Assembly (NCBI GenBank): GCA_033026295.1
Contig: CM065181.1
Location: forward strand, 4,621,001 to 4,685,000
Source: Channa striata
Lineage: Eukaryota; Chordata; Actinopteri; Anabantiformes; Channidae
DNA length: 64,000 nucleotides
Reading direction: 5' to 3'
This document shows, piece by piece, positions 1-13,000 of this stretch (within the stretch, counting starts at the first letter, position 1; the number at the start of each line of letters is the position of its first letter). Under the pieces are notes generated by a model. It saw only the letters and a program-made list of their open reading frames with translations, did not search any database and was not told where the DNA came from. The translations under genes and the position numbers were made by a program.

Positions 1-896
1 CTTGATGCTGCAAGTAGTGACAGCATTACCGGGAGGAGGCCTGTGGAGAGAGGGAGAGTAAGAATGAAACAGAAAAGAGCTCAACCTCAGCAGGGGATTT
101 CAGAGACCTCTTACGGCTCACAGCTGGACATCGGCTCTGCTGTAGCTCTGTCTGGGGGAAGGTGCTATTAAGACTAAACAACTATTACATCGCATACGAG
201 GACCATAAGATGGGAGATGATGAAAATCGAAACACCATCATTCATTAACTGATACACACCGTTTTCTGATTAAATGAGATGGATCTCTACATAAAATACA
301 ATTCATCCACTTTTTTCCCATGTGTGAAAGCATGTGTGCATTCCTGCTACAGACTGTGGGTTATTTGAATATTATATTGTAGAGCTGCACAATGTTCTGG
401 AGGAATTTTGGACTGTTGTTTCTAATAGAAGTGCTTCAGCTCATATTCTCATGGTGCCTGGTATGAACAGCTTATGGTTATTCCACACTATTTCTATTAG
501 GGCTGAGGTCTGGGCTCTGACTGGGCTACTCCAAAAGGTTGACATTTTATCTCTAAAGCCATTCTGTAGTAGATTTACTGTATGTTTAGAGATATTATCT
601 TTCTGTATCAGCCTGCTTCTTCTGAGCTTAGATGATAGCAGCTGACTTGAGCAGCCACTAATGTAAAATCTGGACATATATTTTCAGATCTTAGCTTTTA
701 GCTCTGAATAAACACACACAGATCCCTCACAAATCCAGTAAAACATGTGCAAATGTCATATCATGCAATCAACATGTACTGGTTTGTTTCTGAAACGTTG
801 TCAGTGAACTTGCCCGTGTGTTGTTATTTAAACAGTGATAAAGTTGTAAGTTAGTGAGATAATCATCACTCTACATGTTCTTGTGTCCCACATCAG
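1..896 (+). other. Upstream intron of fam135b
   Basis: This is the intron before the first exon seen. No earlier fam135b exon with fitting phase and splice sites was recognised, and no repeat was recognised. Confidence 0.6.
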
Positions 897-1036
897 GTGA
901 ATGCAGCTTCAGCTCTGCAGGGGTCTATGATGGCATTGTGCTCAGCCGCATATTTCAGATCCTTTACAGAAATGAGGAGATTGCGGTGAATGACTGCATG
1001 ATCTTCAAAGTCCACCTGCTACTGGACGGAGAAAGG
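897..1036 (+). CDS. fam135b: fam135b window exon 1 (internal exon)
   Basis: The exon opens after CATCAG with two bases of a split codon and closes AGG|GTGAGT in phase 0, giving 46 complete codons. It includes SRIFQILYRNEE and FKVHLLLDGER, the N-terminal FAM135 region. The ATG at 875 is in the intron and in frame by chance, so it is not the start. Earlier exons are outside the window. Confidence 0.93.
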
Positions 1037-4000
1037 GTGAGTCATGTTAGTGACATTTCCAGTACACAAACACTTCCTGTTGAGGTAAAAAAGAAACAGA
1101 GGGAATAGGTAAAGCTATTCGGGTGCTTGCATTTCATCAGCTGCTAGGCCGTAAAATGCATGACAGATAAAAAGTTAACTGGTATAACAGTTTCGGGCCA
1201 TAGCTGCTGCCTTGTCTTGCTTGAGACCTAAACAAAACTGCTTTTTTATAAAAGATACAGATGCTGTTGACTTGGAGGATTGGGGGAGATGTGGTTAATG
1301 AAGATTAGTTTGTCATTGTGGCTCCAATCACAGGCTTTAAAGTGATTGTTGAATGGATGAAATTCTACCAAATGTATCAGTAGGTTTAAAATCACTTGTA
1401 ATGATTGAATCCATCAGCAGGACTGACCTAGACCACAGAAATGAAATGACTGGATGAAGTCTGAGCCCCCATGGGAAAACATACTTGCTTCTAGCCAGTG
1501 TCAGTGTGAGGTTTATTGACTTCAGCAACTCTCCTCTGAGAAATAATGTGTTTTAATTGACAGACAAATGTAAATTTACCTGTGTCCCAGACTGCCTGTG
1601 GTCACCTCAAATGATCAGGCATGTAAACCTGCCAGACAGTTATTGATGTGCCGTCCTTTATGGTTTCACAGTGGGTGCGACCCTGAAAATCCACTCTGCC
1701 TGTTTTTGTTGTTCTGAGCCACTGGAGCTCAAACTGATCATCGGTGACAGCGATGAGACAGGTCAGAGGCTGGGAGGTGTGGGAGTTAAGATGGTTCCGC
1801 TTGAAGCTAATCATCCACATGATAGCCGTGGCTCACACATGGACACGAGCTGGCGCCAGTGCTCAGCTGCTCTCTGACACATGTCTACAGCACAGATGCC
1901 TGGATTACTGTGGAAGCATCCCTGCTTCGGTTTGCATGTGAATGCTTTGTCCCACATGACTCTCCCTGACTCTTAATTTCAGAAGATTTCATTAAATGTA
2001 GACTTGGAGGTGAGGAGACAGGAGCTTTAAGGCATATCAGATTTTAGCTTTAAGCTCTTCCGAAGGCCCCGTGCTCATTAACCTTCTGAAGGTTATCTGC
2101 TGCTTCCAGCCACAGATAGCACTGACAGAAATAGACCTTGAACACCTGTATGTACACTTGATCAACCACAACATAAATCATATTGTTAATTTGTGTTAAC
2201 AATATGTCTATGGGTAAATTTTTCCTAATGCTACGGTAAAAAGAGGAAGAACTGCATAAGCTTTTTTTATAATCAGCAACACTGCACCTCGATCTCCAAA
2301 CAGCTCCATTCCATTTACTGTCGGCACCCCCTTTGTTTCCTTACACCTTTTGTTTTTCCCCTTGTTCAAATTGAAATAGGTTTTCTGTATTTCCATACAC
2401 CATGTTATTTTGTGTCACCCTGAACATGAGAGTAATTCACTTCTGTATAGGCTACAATGGATTAAAAGAAGTGCGGCTTGTAGACCACACAGAGGCCTGA
2501 TTATTAAAAAGAGACTTTGAAGTGACTAAATCAGAATTGCAAACAAGGCTCGTCACATTATGTGTGTGCCAAATATCCGAATATTGTACTGTAAACACGC
2601 ATACATGTAATGCTTTGTTGCACATAAAAGTAATTGAAAAAAAACAAAGTGAGGAAGTATAAGTTGATTGCTTTTGTTGTTGATGACTTTTTTGGGTCAA
2701 CTTAGACCTGAAAAATCCCAAATAAGCTTATGCATGCTAATCCAAAAAGTTCATCATGAGGAAGTGACTGCAAGATACTGGACTGAGATTGTCCATGAAA
2801 TCAATAATACCTTGTATTAACAATCAATTCCATTATCTGTCGTTTTGAACTCAATGTATTACATGCAACGTATACAACAATGAAAAGTTTAATCAGTATG
2901 TATAGGTCCATATAGTCCTGTGTCTTAAGGAAATATGCACATTTTTCTTTCTAGTGCCATTTCAGTAAATAGCACGTCCTCTATAGTGAGATGGAAGGTA
3001 AAGGAGTGGTGGACGTAACACTACAGTCATAGAGTCATCACACCACTTATTTTACCTGAAAATATCAATAGAATTAAAAGTAAGTTTTGTATGGAGTATG
3101 GAGTATTGATTAATCAATGATAAGGAGACCAAAGCTTTACAAGTAAACTTTGTTTTTTCTTTTAATCACCCACTCTGTAGTATGCTGCCATAGATTTTAT
3201 ACTTTTTATCACGCCTTTGATAATGAAGCAGTGTCTTTGCACCTTTGTTGGCTAAACTCACAAACTGGCTCTGAAACTAAAACTGTCCACACATCTGTAG
3301 CAGTGCTTGTCTCACTTTTATTACGTAACTTGACAATTTAAGACTGTTCTTTTATTTTAGTGTCATATTTTCATTATATTTTTCACGCATTATCAACAGT
3401 ATTGTACCAATGTTTTGCAGGTGGAAGAAGCCTTGAGTGAGGTGGACTTTCAGTTGAAGCTGGATCTTCATTTCACTGACAATGAGCAGCAGTAGGTTTC
3501 TGAGCAGTTTAGACATTGTGTGTGTGTGTGTGTATGTGTGTGAGTACCAGACTTCCCCCCCGTGGAGCTTTTATGTAAGAGTGAGGGAAAAAAATGGTCA
3601 TGAATAAGAGCTTTTGTCTTCTGAGTACAGGAAAAGACACCATTTTTAAGGGGATGTGCTCCTGTATCAGCCAGGAGCTTTGCTTTTATCAAGTGTAGTC
3701 TGCGTTAGTCACTGTTTTGTACTACCTGTGTGATTCCTCTACTTTAGACCGACTGATTCATGGAACTTCTCCATGTCTCAGTATGGACTATGGTTACTTA
3801 AAGTCTATATGACTGTAGAATATCAATTAGCTCTATTAATATTCCAGTCAAGATGCAGACCTATTCTTTAACTCTTTCTTTCATACTGCAAGGACAAAAT
3901 CCTTAATAATGCCACTAGATTATTGTAAGGCAGCAGTCCTCACTCTCAGACACCTTTTAATAAGTCTGGCAGGAGGCAAAGACAATGATAGATCCCACTC

Positions 4001-7000
4001 TGAACAAGGAGCTGCTCCAACTAGTAAGCAGAATCTTCAGTGTTAGATGTACTAGAAAGAAAAAAAACAGTCATTGATTCATTTTAATTTTGTGTAAAAA
4101 GAGAAAATTAAATGTTTTCTGCAGATTATGACATAAGTATACAAGTATTAAGCATTAGTGCATTAGAAAAATATCTGTCTCCTCTTCTTTTTGTTAGGTT
4201 GGCAGAGATAGCGACTGTCCCGATGATCAGCAGTCGGACCCTAAGCCTCCACTTCCACCCAAGGAGAGGCCTTCACCACCATGTTCCAGTCATGTTCGAC
4301 TATTTCCACCTGTCCGTCATTTCTGTCTCCATACATGCCTCACTGGTTGCCTTACATCAGCCACTAATCAGGTAGATCATACAGGCTTTTTAAAATTAAC
4401 AGCAATCATAGAAGCATAAATACCCATGATACAATAGGAACCAACAATTTGGCTTAACTTCTGCACTCACCAGTCAAGATTAATTTGTTATAAATGAAGT
4501 ATCAATTATTTAGACTTTAAATTTATGCATATGTACCGTAAATTCTGGACTATAGAGCGCACCTAAATTTAAGCCGCCCCCGCTAAAATTTAAAAGAAAT
4601 ATATATTTTGTCACATATAAACCGCATCGGACTATAAGCCGCCAATATCCAGGCTGAGAAATAATATCTGTTGTATGCGCCCTACCATTGTTCACAGTAG
4701 GCATGAGGATGTTCTGTGCGCTGTTTTAGCGGCATTACGGTAAAGAGTGCGTTTACGTGTATGTGTGGCTGAATGTACAGAGCCGACAAAAACGTCCTTG
4801 TTATAAATAAACGGCTTGTTCCATAGCCAAAGGAGAAGACGTCTCTTATTCTTCACGAATTACGCAGGAGTTGCTGCAACAAAAGATTTTGTACCATAAA
4901 TGTTTATTCATACACCTGAACCTGAATGGTGCCTGTAACACGGCAGTAAAAGTGCTGATTTTGCTGTTGTGCGTATGCGCTAAGAATAAAAACTGGCGCT
5001 TTTTGTTTGCACTGACTTCCATCTACAGCGCCCATCTGAGGGCTGCAGAAAAATTCATAGAAAAGCCGCATCTCTGTAAAAGCCGCATGGTTCAAAACGT
5101 CGGAAAAAAGTAGCGGCTTATGGTCCGAAAAATACGGTACTTAAATATTATTTTAAAGGTTGCAACTACTGGATTCATCCACACAACCTAAGACACATAC
5201 GAAAAGTAAATTTCTGCTAGACAGTGCCACTGTACAATGTTTCTAATACGCTGTGATTTTTAAAAAATGTCTTCACTGATAAAACTATAATCAATTCAGA
5301 AATATTAAAATGCAATTATGTGTGTCAAATGTTCACATATAAAGTGTTTTTTAAACATAACATATTACAGTACATTTGGGCTATAGAGCAACTAGGGACA
5401 AGTAAAAGTAGTTCCCTGTGCTGGATATACTCCAATTCCTCTCCATCTCCATCCATCATGAAATTGCCACATACTGTAAAAATAAACTGCATGTGGCCTG
5501 TTGTGAGTGGTGCCTCTGTTTGTACAGCTGAATACAGCATATTTCAAGCTCCTTTTTGTGCCTGATTCCCTGCTCTTGACTATTGACCACCTCAGTATGA
5601 GCAGCATTAAGTCAGATAACTTTGAGACATATAAGCAGGTGCTGAATCCGCCTAAAAACATCAACTCCACATTATGGGGGAAAGTACAAAGAGAAAAAAG
5701 TAAAAATGCGTTTCCCTAATCTCAATTATAAACTTGAACCTAATTAATGATTTGTCACTGGGTTTGTAAAAATTACTCAGGCACCACCGTAGGCAGGAGG
5801 TAGCTGTTAGAGCAGATCTAATACTGTTCTATTCATTTTCCTCCTTACAGCTTTGCTCATGTGTCAAAAAAGTAAAGGCTAAATTTTGCTCCTTCTAACT
5901 ATATCCCCAACTGGAGATGTCTAGAAATCCAAAGCTGTGCCCGACTGCTTTCAGAGAAAGGACTGACGGGTCTGCCTTGTCACTAATTTACTCAGTTTTC
6001 ATTAGTTTATGTTTGAAAACTACAGTAATGTATGCATAAAAACATCAATAACAGAGAGGAACTCAAGAGCACAAACTGCTGTCACAGCTTGTTCTTCCTG
6101 ATATTTGTTTTGACAGCGTGTACCCATTAACTGCTTTGATTGATACATTTCCAAACACTTACCTGATGAATTCAGCTGTCAATATCATAAACTCAGTCTT
6201 TAGCTGTGCATAATATAGATTACTGCAGCACTGGATTCAACAGCAGCTCCCATCTTTCAGCTTATCTGCCCCCCCTCACACACACACAAACGTACAGAGT
6301 CGTGGTTTGACCCTGCATGTGTCCTCCCTCTTCTCTCACCAGCTTTGCACGTACAGGGAAGAGCTCCTGGCTGGGGAAGGGCTCGCCAGAGAGCACAGGC
6401 GACCCATCTGCCATGTCTGTAGAGAACCTCGTGTTCGGAGCTGGCTACTGCAAGCCTGTCATCTCTGAGGTATGTTAACCTTTAGCAGCTCGCCGGCGTT
6501 CAAACGCAGAGTCAAAGAAAGTCAAGGCCCATTTTGTTTCACAAAGCCGAAAACAGCTCGAAACAAGCTGTGCATTGTCCCCGCTCAGCTGATTGCTCCT
6601 ACGGTTTTGGAAGCAAGCAGCTAAATGCCAAGTGGTGGCGTAAACGTGATGTCAGTTTTAGGACAGAGGCCGAGGGATTTAGCTGTGATTTGTTTAGACA
6701 TGTCGTCTACAAGCAACAGGGATTCAGCTCGAGAGCAGAGAATCATTCTAGTTTGAATTGCAAGTCCTGTATCTGTCTGTCTCATAGATTCATTTGGCGG
6801 TGGAGTCTCACAGGCTTAAAGACCAGAGGGCAACACAGAGATTATTACTGTGCTGAACACTGGCTTTTTCCTAATATCTGATTAACCCACCTGCCCAGGC
6901 ATGTAGGTTCCAGACGTAGCATCTGGAAGTGATGGCAGCTCTCAGTGGAAATGAGGGTGTAGTCTTGTCCCCTCTCACTGTCATGTTAAACAGGTGAATT

Positions 7001-10000
7001 ACATGGGGACCGTCCAATCACCGTTATCATATTTACACACTTTGAATATTAGGTTTGTGGTTTTTATGTCAGACTATTTTTACTGTTAGTTTTATCACCA
7101 GTTGTACGTCTAAAGGCTGATAAATATCATTTTATTGTTCATTGTAAAACATTTAAAGCTTTAGTGTATTTGCCTCTTGTTGGCAATAATCGGTTTTATA
7201 CAGAGGTCTAACATTTATCCACTTATTTAATACTACTACAGTAGTATGTGGAATATACTTGCCCTTTCAGTAAACTAAATATGCTACTATATACACCAAA
7301 TCTTATAAAAAACTAGTAAAAGCTACTGTAGTGAGAGTAATTTGAGTAACTCCAACATTTCTGGAGTAGTGTTCTACAGAAATACTCCATGAAATTAGTG
7401 GTGTATTAAAAGAAATGTCATTTTGGGGCCCTAGACAAAAAAATGTGTTCATCATAAAACCACTTTGCTTAATATATGGAAAATACAACAGACCCCACCA
7501 CACTGCACATAGCACAATATATTACAGTAACACACTGTAGTGATTTATAGTAAACTTTTCCACATTAATTTGCATCTAAATTTCATCACTTAGCATTCAT
7601 AGCTTGACAGTTAGCTTAGTCGAACACAGCTTGCATTAGTTTACTACAGATGAAGTTTTGTGTGAGTCGGCTGATTATTAGCAGCATGCTAGCCATGCTA
7701 ACAAGTTGACTTCTGGTCACACATTAGGCTGCTCTGCTAACTTAGTTAGCTAAGTTAACTCATGATGAATAAGTGAACAAAAGAAATGTGAAACTATCTC
7801 TTCACCACAATAAGGCTTACACTAGTTATTATATTATAATTATTATATTTAATCATGATAAATCATTATTATCTTCACTGCTCCACTTACCACAGTCTTG
7901 CTTTTTGCACCTATTGTTACATCCCAAACCACGCCTCCAAAAATGTTTTTAATCTTTATTTAAATGTTTTTAATTACTTTTTGTAATTACTTCACTTAGT
8001 TGTACTAAACGCACAATTCAGAAGTTGTTTACTAGACCAACTGTTTTCCATGTTTCCTGTTTTTATGCTAAGTCCAGTGTCCTGGCTTTACAGACATGGT
8101 ATAAAAAGTAAATATTTGCTAAAATATTATATTATTTTTTAAATACTTTTTAATATTGTGTTAGTATTTTATACTAACAGAAAATAATACACCAAAAGCA
8201 CACGCAAGTAGAATGTTGCAACCTAAAGTTTGTCTTTCTAAAGACAAACTTTTTTTCTTTTCAGATACATTAAAATTAAATTCTTTTAACTTTATTGTTA
8301 AACTTTGTTAGTGCAAGTGTAGAAGCTCTGCTATGCTCTGCTACATTCTGCTACTCTCTACCCTGTCCTGCACCAGGTATTAGTTATTATCAAGTTACTA
8401 AGTTATGCTGGTATAGCTGATACTGCTGAGCTACACTTTTCTCCCACAAGAAGGGAAATGGAGGAGCTCTGAAGTCTTAAGAAACATGTATTTTGTTGCA
8501 AGTGAAGCACATTCCACAGTCACAGCTTGATTAAAATTAAAATGATCATTCACTGCTGGCTTCCTTTGGTGATATGATTTACTGTGACAATTAGCATGGA
8601 ACTCATAATGTATAGATTTAGTGTGTGTGATTATAGTGTGCATAAAAACACATTCAAAATCAAGCAGATGTGGTGTGAATACTTACATATTTTAGCTGTC
8701 ATCATTCCATGTGTAACGTAATCTACTGAAATGTGCGTAAAATTAGTATGTAGGACAACTTTGTGACACATTTAGGATCTACGTGATCTTGTTTGAACTA
8801 TTTTCTGTTTTGTAGCTATACTGTAGACCCACTTTTGTGTGTGTGCCAATTCTTTTGAAAAACTGCATGGACACTTTAATTGTGTTACGTCTATTTTTTT
8901 TCCTTCTTTTTATAACATGCATCTGACATGTCTCTGCATACGTCACAGTCTGCATTGTAAATCTTAACGAGCGCCCTGGTAAACCCCCCACCTCATCCCA
9001 CACCCTCCCGCTCCTGCTTTTTACTCGCACTCCTGGCTGGGCTCTTTAATAAGCTCAGGCAGGGGGGTTTCGTTTGATCACAGTAATGAGTTCTGCTCAC
9101 AAGCGCCACGTACCACATAGCTGCAGGTGGAATCCGCACACTATGCCGCCTTCTCCCTCACCTTCACTTATTCTGAGAGCTTTACCTGTGGCTGCGCTTT
9201 GTTTACAGCACTCACCCCTTAACATGACAGCGTTCCCTCCAAGTGTTGTTGTTTCACCGTGATGAACATTCACATGTTGTAGATTTCCACTCAAATCAGC
9301 TGTTACATCTCAGAAGCATTCAGGAGTGGATAAAATGATATCTTCGAAAAAAGCAATGCCGTGAGAAGCAAGACACCTCCGACTATGTTGACAACTCAGA
9401 CTATTTTGTGTTGCCGCTGGAAATAAAAAGCAGTTGTTAAGACGCCAACTCAGACATCATGTCAGAACCATATTTGCTTCTAAAAGACTAAAATGGTTCT
9501 ACAGCAGCTACAAAAGAAGGAAATCTCATGGGAGGTGAACTTGGGCACATCCTAGGGCATTGTCCGGACAGAAAGAAACTGTGGTTTAAGGATAATGACT
9601 AGTTTATACAAAAATAGGCTTTTTTTTTTTTGGTCTTTGCTCACAGACTGATCCTGGCAGGCCTGTATAAGGCTAAAGAGAATTATGAAAGTAAACATAC
9701 AGATGTTCCTTCCTGGTTCAGGTATACTACACTGCTGCAATTACAGAGCACACACTTATGATGATAGGGCCCTGGACTTTACTTGCTCGAGGCAAATGAC
9801 AGTACATCCCCATATACTCAGGTGTTACATGCCTTTCAAAACTTTGGGCCCCTCTGACATTACCAAAGCATCGCAGACACGGGGAAGAACTCTACAAGAC
9901 TGCTCGACATCAGAGAACCAGAGAACAAAGACTGTGGTCACATTCAAGGCTCACTGGCTCCAAATGTTGACGGCTGATTGTACAGCGATAGTTGTTTGAG

Positions 10001-13000
10001 TATAAGGCTTTTAGCTCTTGAGGAAGATAAAAGAGAGACATTATTACTGCATCACGGTTGCAGTGATTTGCAGCTGTGTGGACAAAGACTGTAAATTGAA
10101 ACAGAGATATACAGTTAATATTTCTACTGCATTGTTAGAGAGCCATCTACTGGAAACACCATCCACATTACAGCTCATGTTTAGCTAATTTGCTCAAAAG
10201 CAGAGCAGTTTGTCCGCGACAACAGGAGGTACTTAATGTTTCTCCCCTTATCAAGCTGCATTGCTACTTTAGCAATTTTATTAAATGTTTAAACATTTTC
10301 AGTTTCTTTCTTCTACAGTACAGTATTTTAGACAGTATACACACTATTTTGTATTTGTCTTATTTATCAAGCTCAGATAAATTGTGACACTTTGGATTCT
10401 TCTTCCGATCCTTTAAACCTTTTAAGGTCAAAACAGGAAGGTCAGAACATGCATTACTGTACATCCTCCTATGCCACATACATGTATTGATTTGCTTTTC
10501 ACTAGCAGACTGTTTTCATTTATTCTGATATATTTGGGTTTACCAACACAGAAATAAGCTCCTTTCAACACAAGGTCAGTGACAAGCCCTGTACACAGCT
10601 GTAGCAGTGGCAGGGATGAAGTGTGTGTACATGTCATTATGAAGGCCATTTTCTGAGAGGTGACCATTGAACTACACAGCAGCTGACATTTCCTGTACAT
10701 TTTTGTCTCTGCAGGGAAGCTTTTATGTGCCCAGTGAAAACTGCCTGCAGCGAGCTTATACGTGGCACCGAAGGCTCTGCCGCCTCCTGTTGGTGGCTCA
10801 CACAGGCCTGCACACCTACTACAATGCACTGATGAAGGAAATCCCACAGCTCCAGCAGACGCCACTGGACTCAGGTGAGCATATACAATGTGCGTTCTTT
10901 TTTGTGTCTAAATATAGCTTACAGTCTTTAAATGAGCAATACTGTTCTCAAGATGTCAAAAGCAGAAGTACACTTTATGCATTTTGATTACTTTCCGAGT
11001 ATTAGAATGTATGATGAATCATGATCGAGACATTATGTTACAGAAATGATAATGTTATCTATTTTATATACTGTATGTTGTAGATAAGGAACTGTAGTAA
11101 CTAGTCAAATAAATGTAGTGCAGTAACAAGCATAGAGTAGTACTTTCCTGTAAAGTGCGAGAGTATAAAGTAGCAGAAGATTTTAGGATCCTTCACAATT
11201 AATTTTGTGTCATTTAATTTTTTTGTCTCATTTACTTTTTTTTTTGTTTTAGTCTAGAGCCCCAAGAGGATTATTTACAGCTTTGTGTTTTATTATTTGG
11301 TCCTAATTAGCATTAAAAGGATTTTCAAATCAAATGGGGTGTGTGACCTTCACACAGTGTGACACAGTGTATTGAAATTATTTGTCCTCTGCAAATATCT
11401 TTCATACAACAGAGGTGCTGCCTGTAGAAGAATCTCTAAACCAGCTCACAATAGAGTTACAGGTAAGCTAATACTCTACTTATATCTTCTACTATTACAA
11501 AGTCCCTTTGAAGAAGAGTCTCCATTATTTTGCCAGCTTGATGCTATTTTATATGTATATTTATGAAAGGAAATGAACATTTTAAGGGTGTTGATAAACC
11601 AATTTTAGAAATTTTTAAAACTTTATTAGTTAATATGCGGCTCCAAGCAGTTAACTCTAGGCAGAATTCATGACAGATGCAATAACTGGCTGTGGATGAG
11701 TTATAATTTTAACGTGTTTTCAGCATGCCAATGCAAAACACGTTTTTGTGTTGGCAACAACACAGTGCTCAACAAAACTAAGTTTCTTTATTTTGTATGT
11801 GTAAAATCATCAAGAAAACCAATCAAAATCAAAGTGCGACAAAACTGGAAGCATGTCATGGTTTGGAAAAAAGAACATCTACAAGACTGTAGAAGAAGAA
11901 TAGTTAATGCTCAACGGGCTGAAAAGGGTCACAAAAAATTTATAAAGATGAAACTTCACCAGTCAACTGTCAGGCAGCTCATGTATAAATGCAGATTATT
12001 CAACACTACTATTACCCCAGGGGAGTAACAGCTAGGAAGCTAAAGGCCTCTCTTGCAGGGGTAATATCACTGTTCACGAGCCCACCAACAGGAGAACATT
12101 GAACAACAATGGATTTTATGGCAGAGCTGCATTATTCTCCAAAAAGAACATTACTGCCCACTTGAATTTTGCTCAAAACAATGGTAATAAATAGATGAAA
12201 CCAAGGTGGGACTTTGCTTGAATAGGACCTGTTTGGTTTGGCAATGCCATAATGCCACACACAAATAAATAATAAGTAAAAATTTTATGTGTGTTTTTAA
12301 AATTTCACTATACTGTAAACATAGTCAGCTCAAGAAAATGGTGGTGATTTTTTGCTGACTAACAATGTCTAAACAGCATGTGAAGTTATGAGGAGGACAC
12401 TGAAACATACAATAAGCATGTGTGGTCATGTATGGTGGCCCAGTCGTCTTCATAAGACATTTGAAACTGCTTGGGCTGATCATCTTATTAGTTAAACATG
12501 GGTTTTCTCTAACAGTCCGAAGAAAAGGCAGACAGGTACACTTCAGGTGACATATAAATATCTACTAAAAAATTGAAGTAGAGTTATGAAAGATATATTT
12601 TGGCAGAAAGAATTTATTAGATTTCATGCTGCATGAGCATAGTCTTTTGTTCCCTTTGTGTCCCACCAGCTGCAGGAGGGCCGTGAGAAGGTAGCAGAGC
12701 AGATCAGCAGGGATGTGAGCCAACTCTGTTCCCAGCTGGCAGCTCTGTGGAGCCGCTTCCTGGAGGCCGCTGTGCTCAACCCCCACATCCTCTCCTATCT
12801 GGCCCAGGAGCACCACACGCTCAGGGTGAGAGTCACACGCTATCAAACACAGGCTTACACAATGCTCAAACACCATCATTTACTGCATGTTGTCTGAGCA
12901 GCGGTCGAGGCATTCTCCATTAGAGTGCTGTGATGACAATTTGTGCTGATATGTTTAAAATTAGCCTTTTCAATCCACACCACCCACATTGACATACAAA

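Noticed and set aside
441..677. Overlapping open frames on both strands near the window start
   Set aside because: Neither has a family signature, and neither fits the FAM135 N-terminus or the required phase.
875..1108. An ATG-started frame covering fam135b window exon 1
   Set aside because: The ATG at 875 lies before the splice acceptor at 896 and the frame runs past the donor at 1037. The exon is internal.
3489..3495. A donor after CAGCAGTAG for exon 2
   Set aside because: It would put TAG in frame. GTAGGT at 3492 preserves the frame and the conserved NEQQ-L junction.
4871..5113. An open frame inside the 4533-5140 MITE
   Set aside because: It covers part of a non-coding repeat and does not resemble a transposase.
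6534..6881. A 115-codon frame just after exon 4
   Set aside because: It begins in the intron after a consensus donor, has no conserved motif and is not supported by splice sites.
8225..8265. A hairpin with a T run like a bacterial terminator
   Set aside because: This is a vertebrate intron; rho-independent termination does not apply.
10428..10865. A 145-codon minus-strand frame across exon 5
   Set aside because: It is the antisense shadow of exon 5 plus intron sequence.
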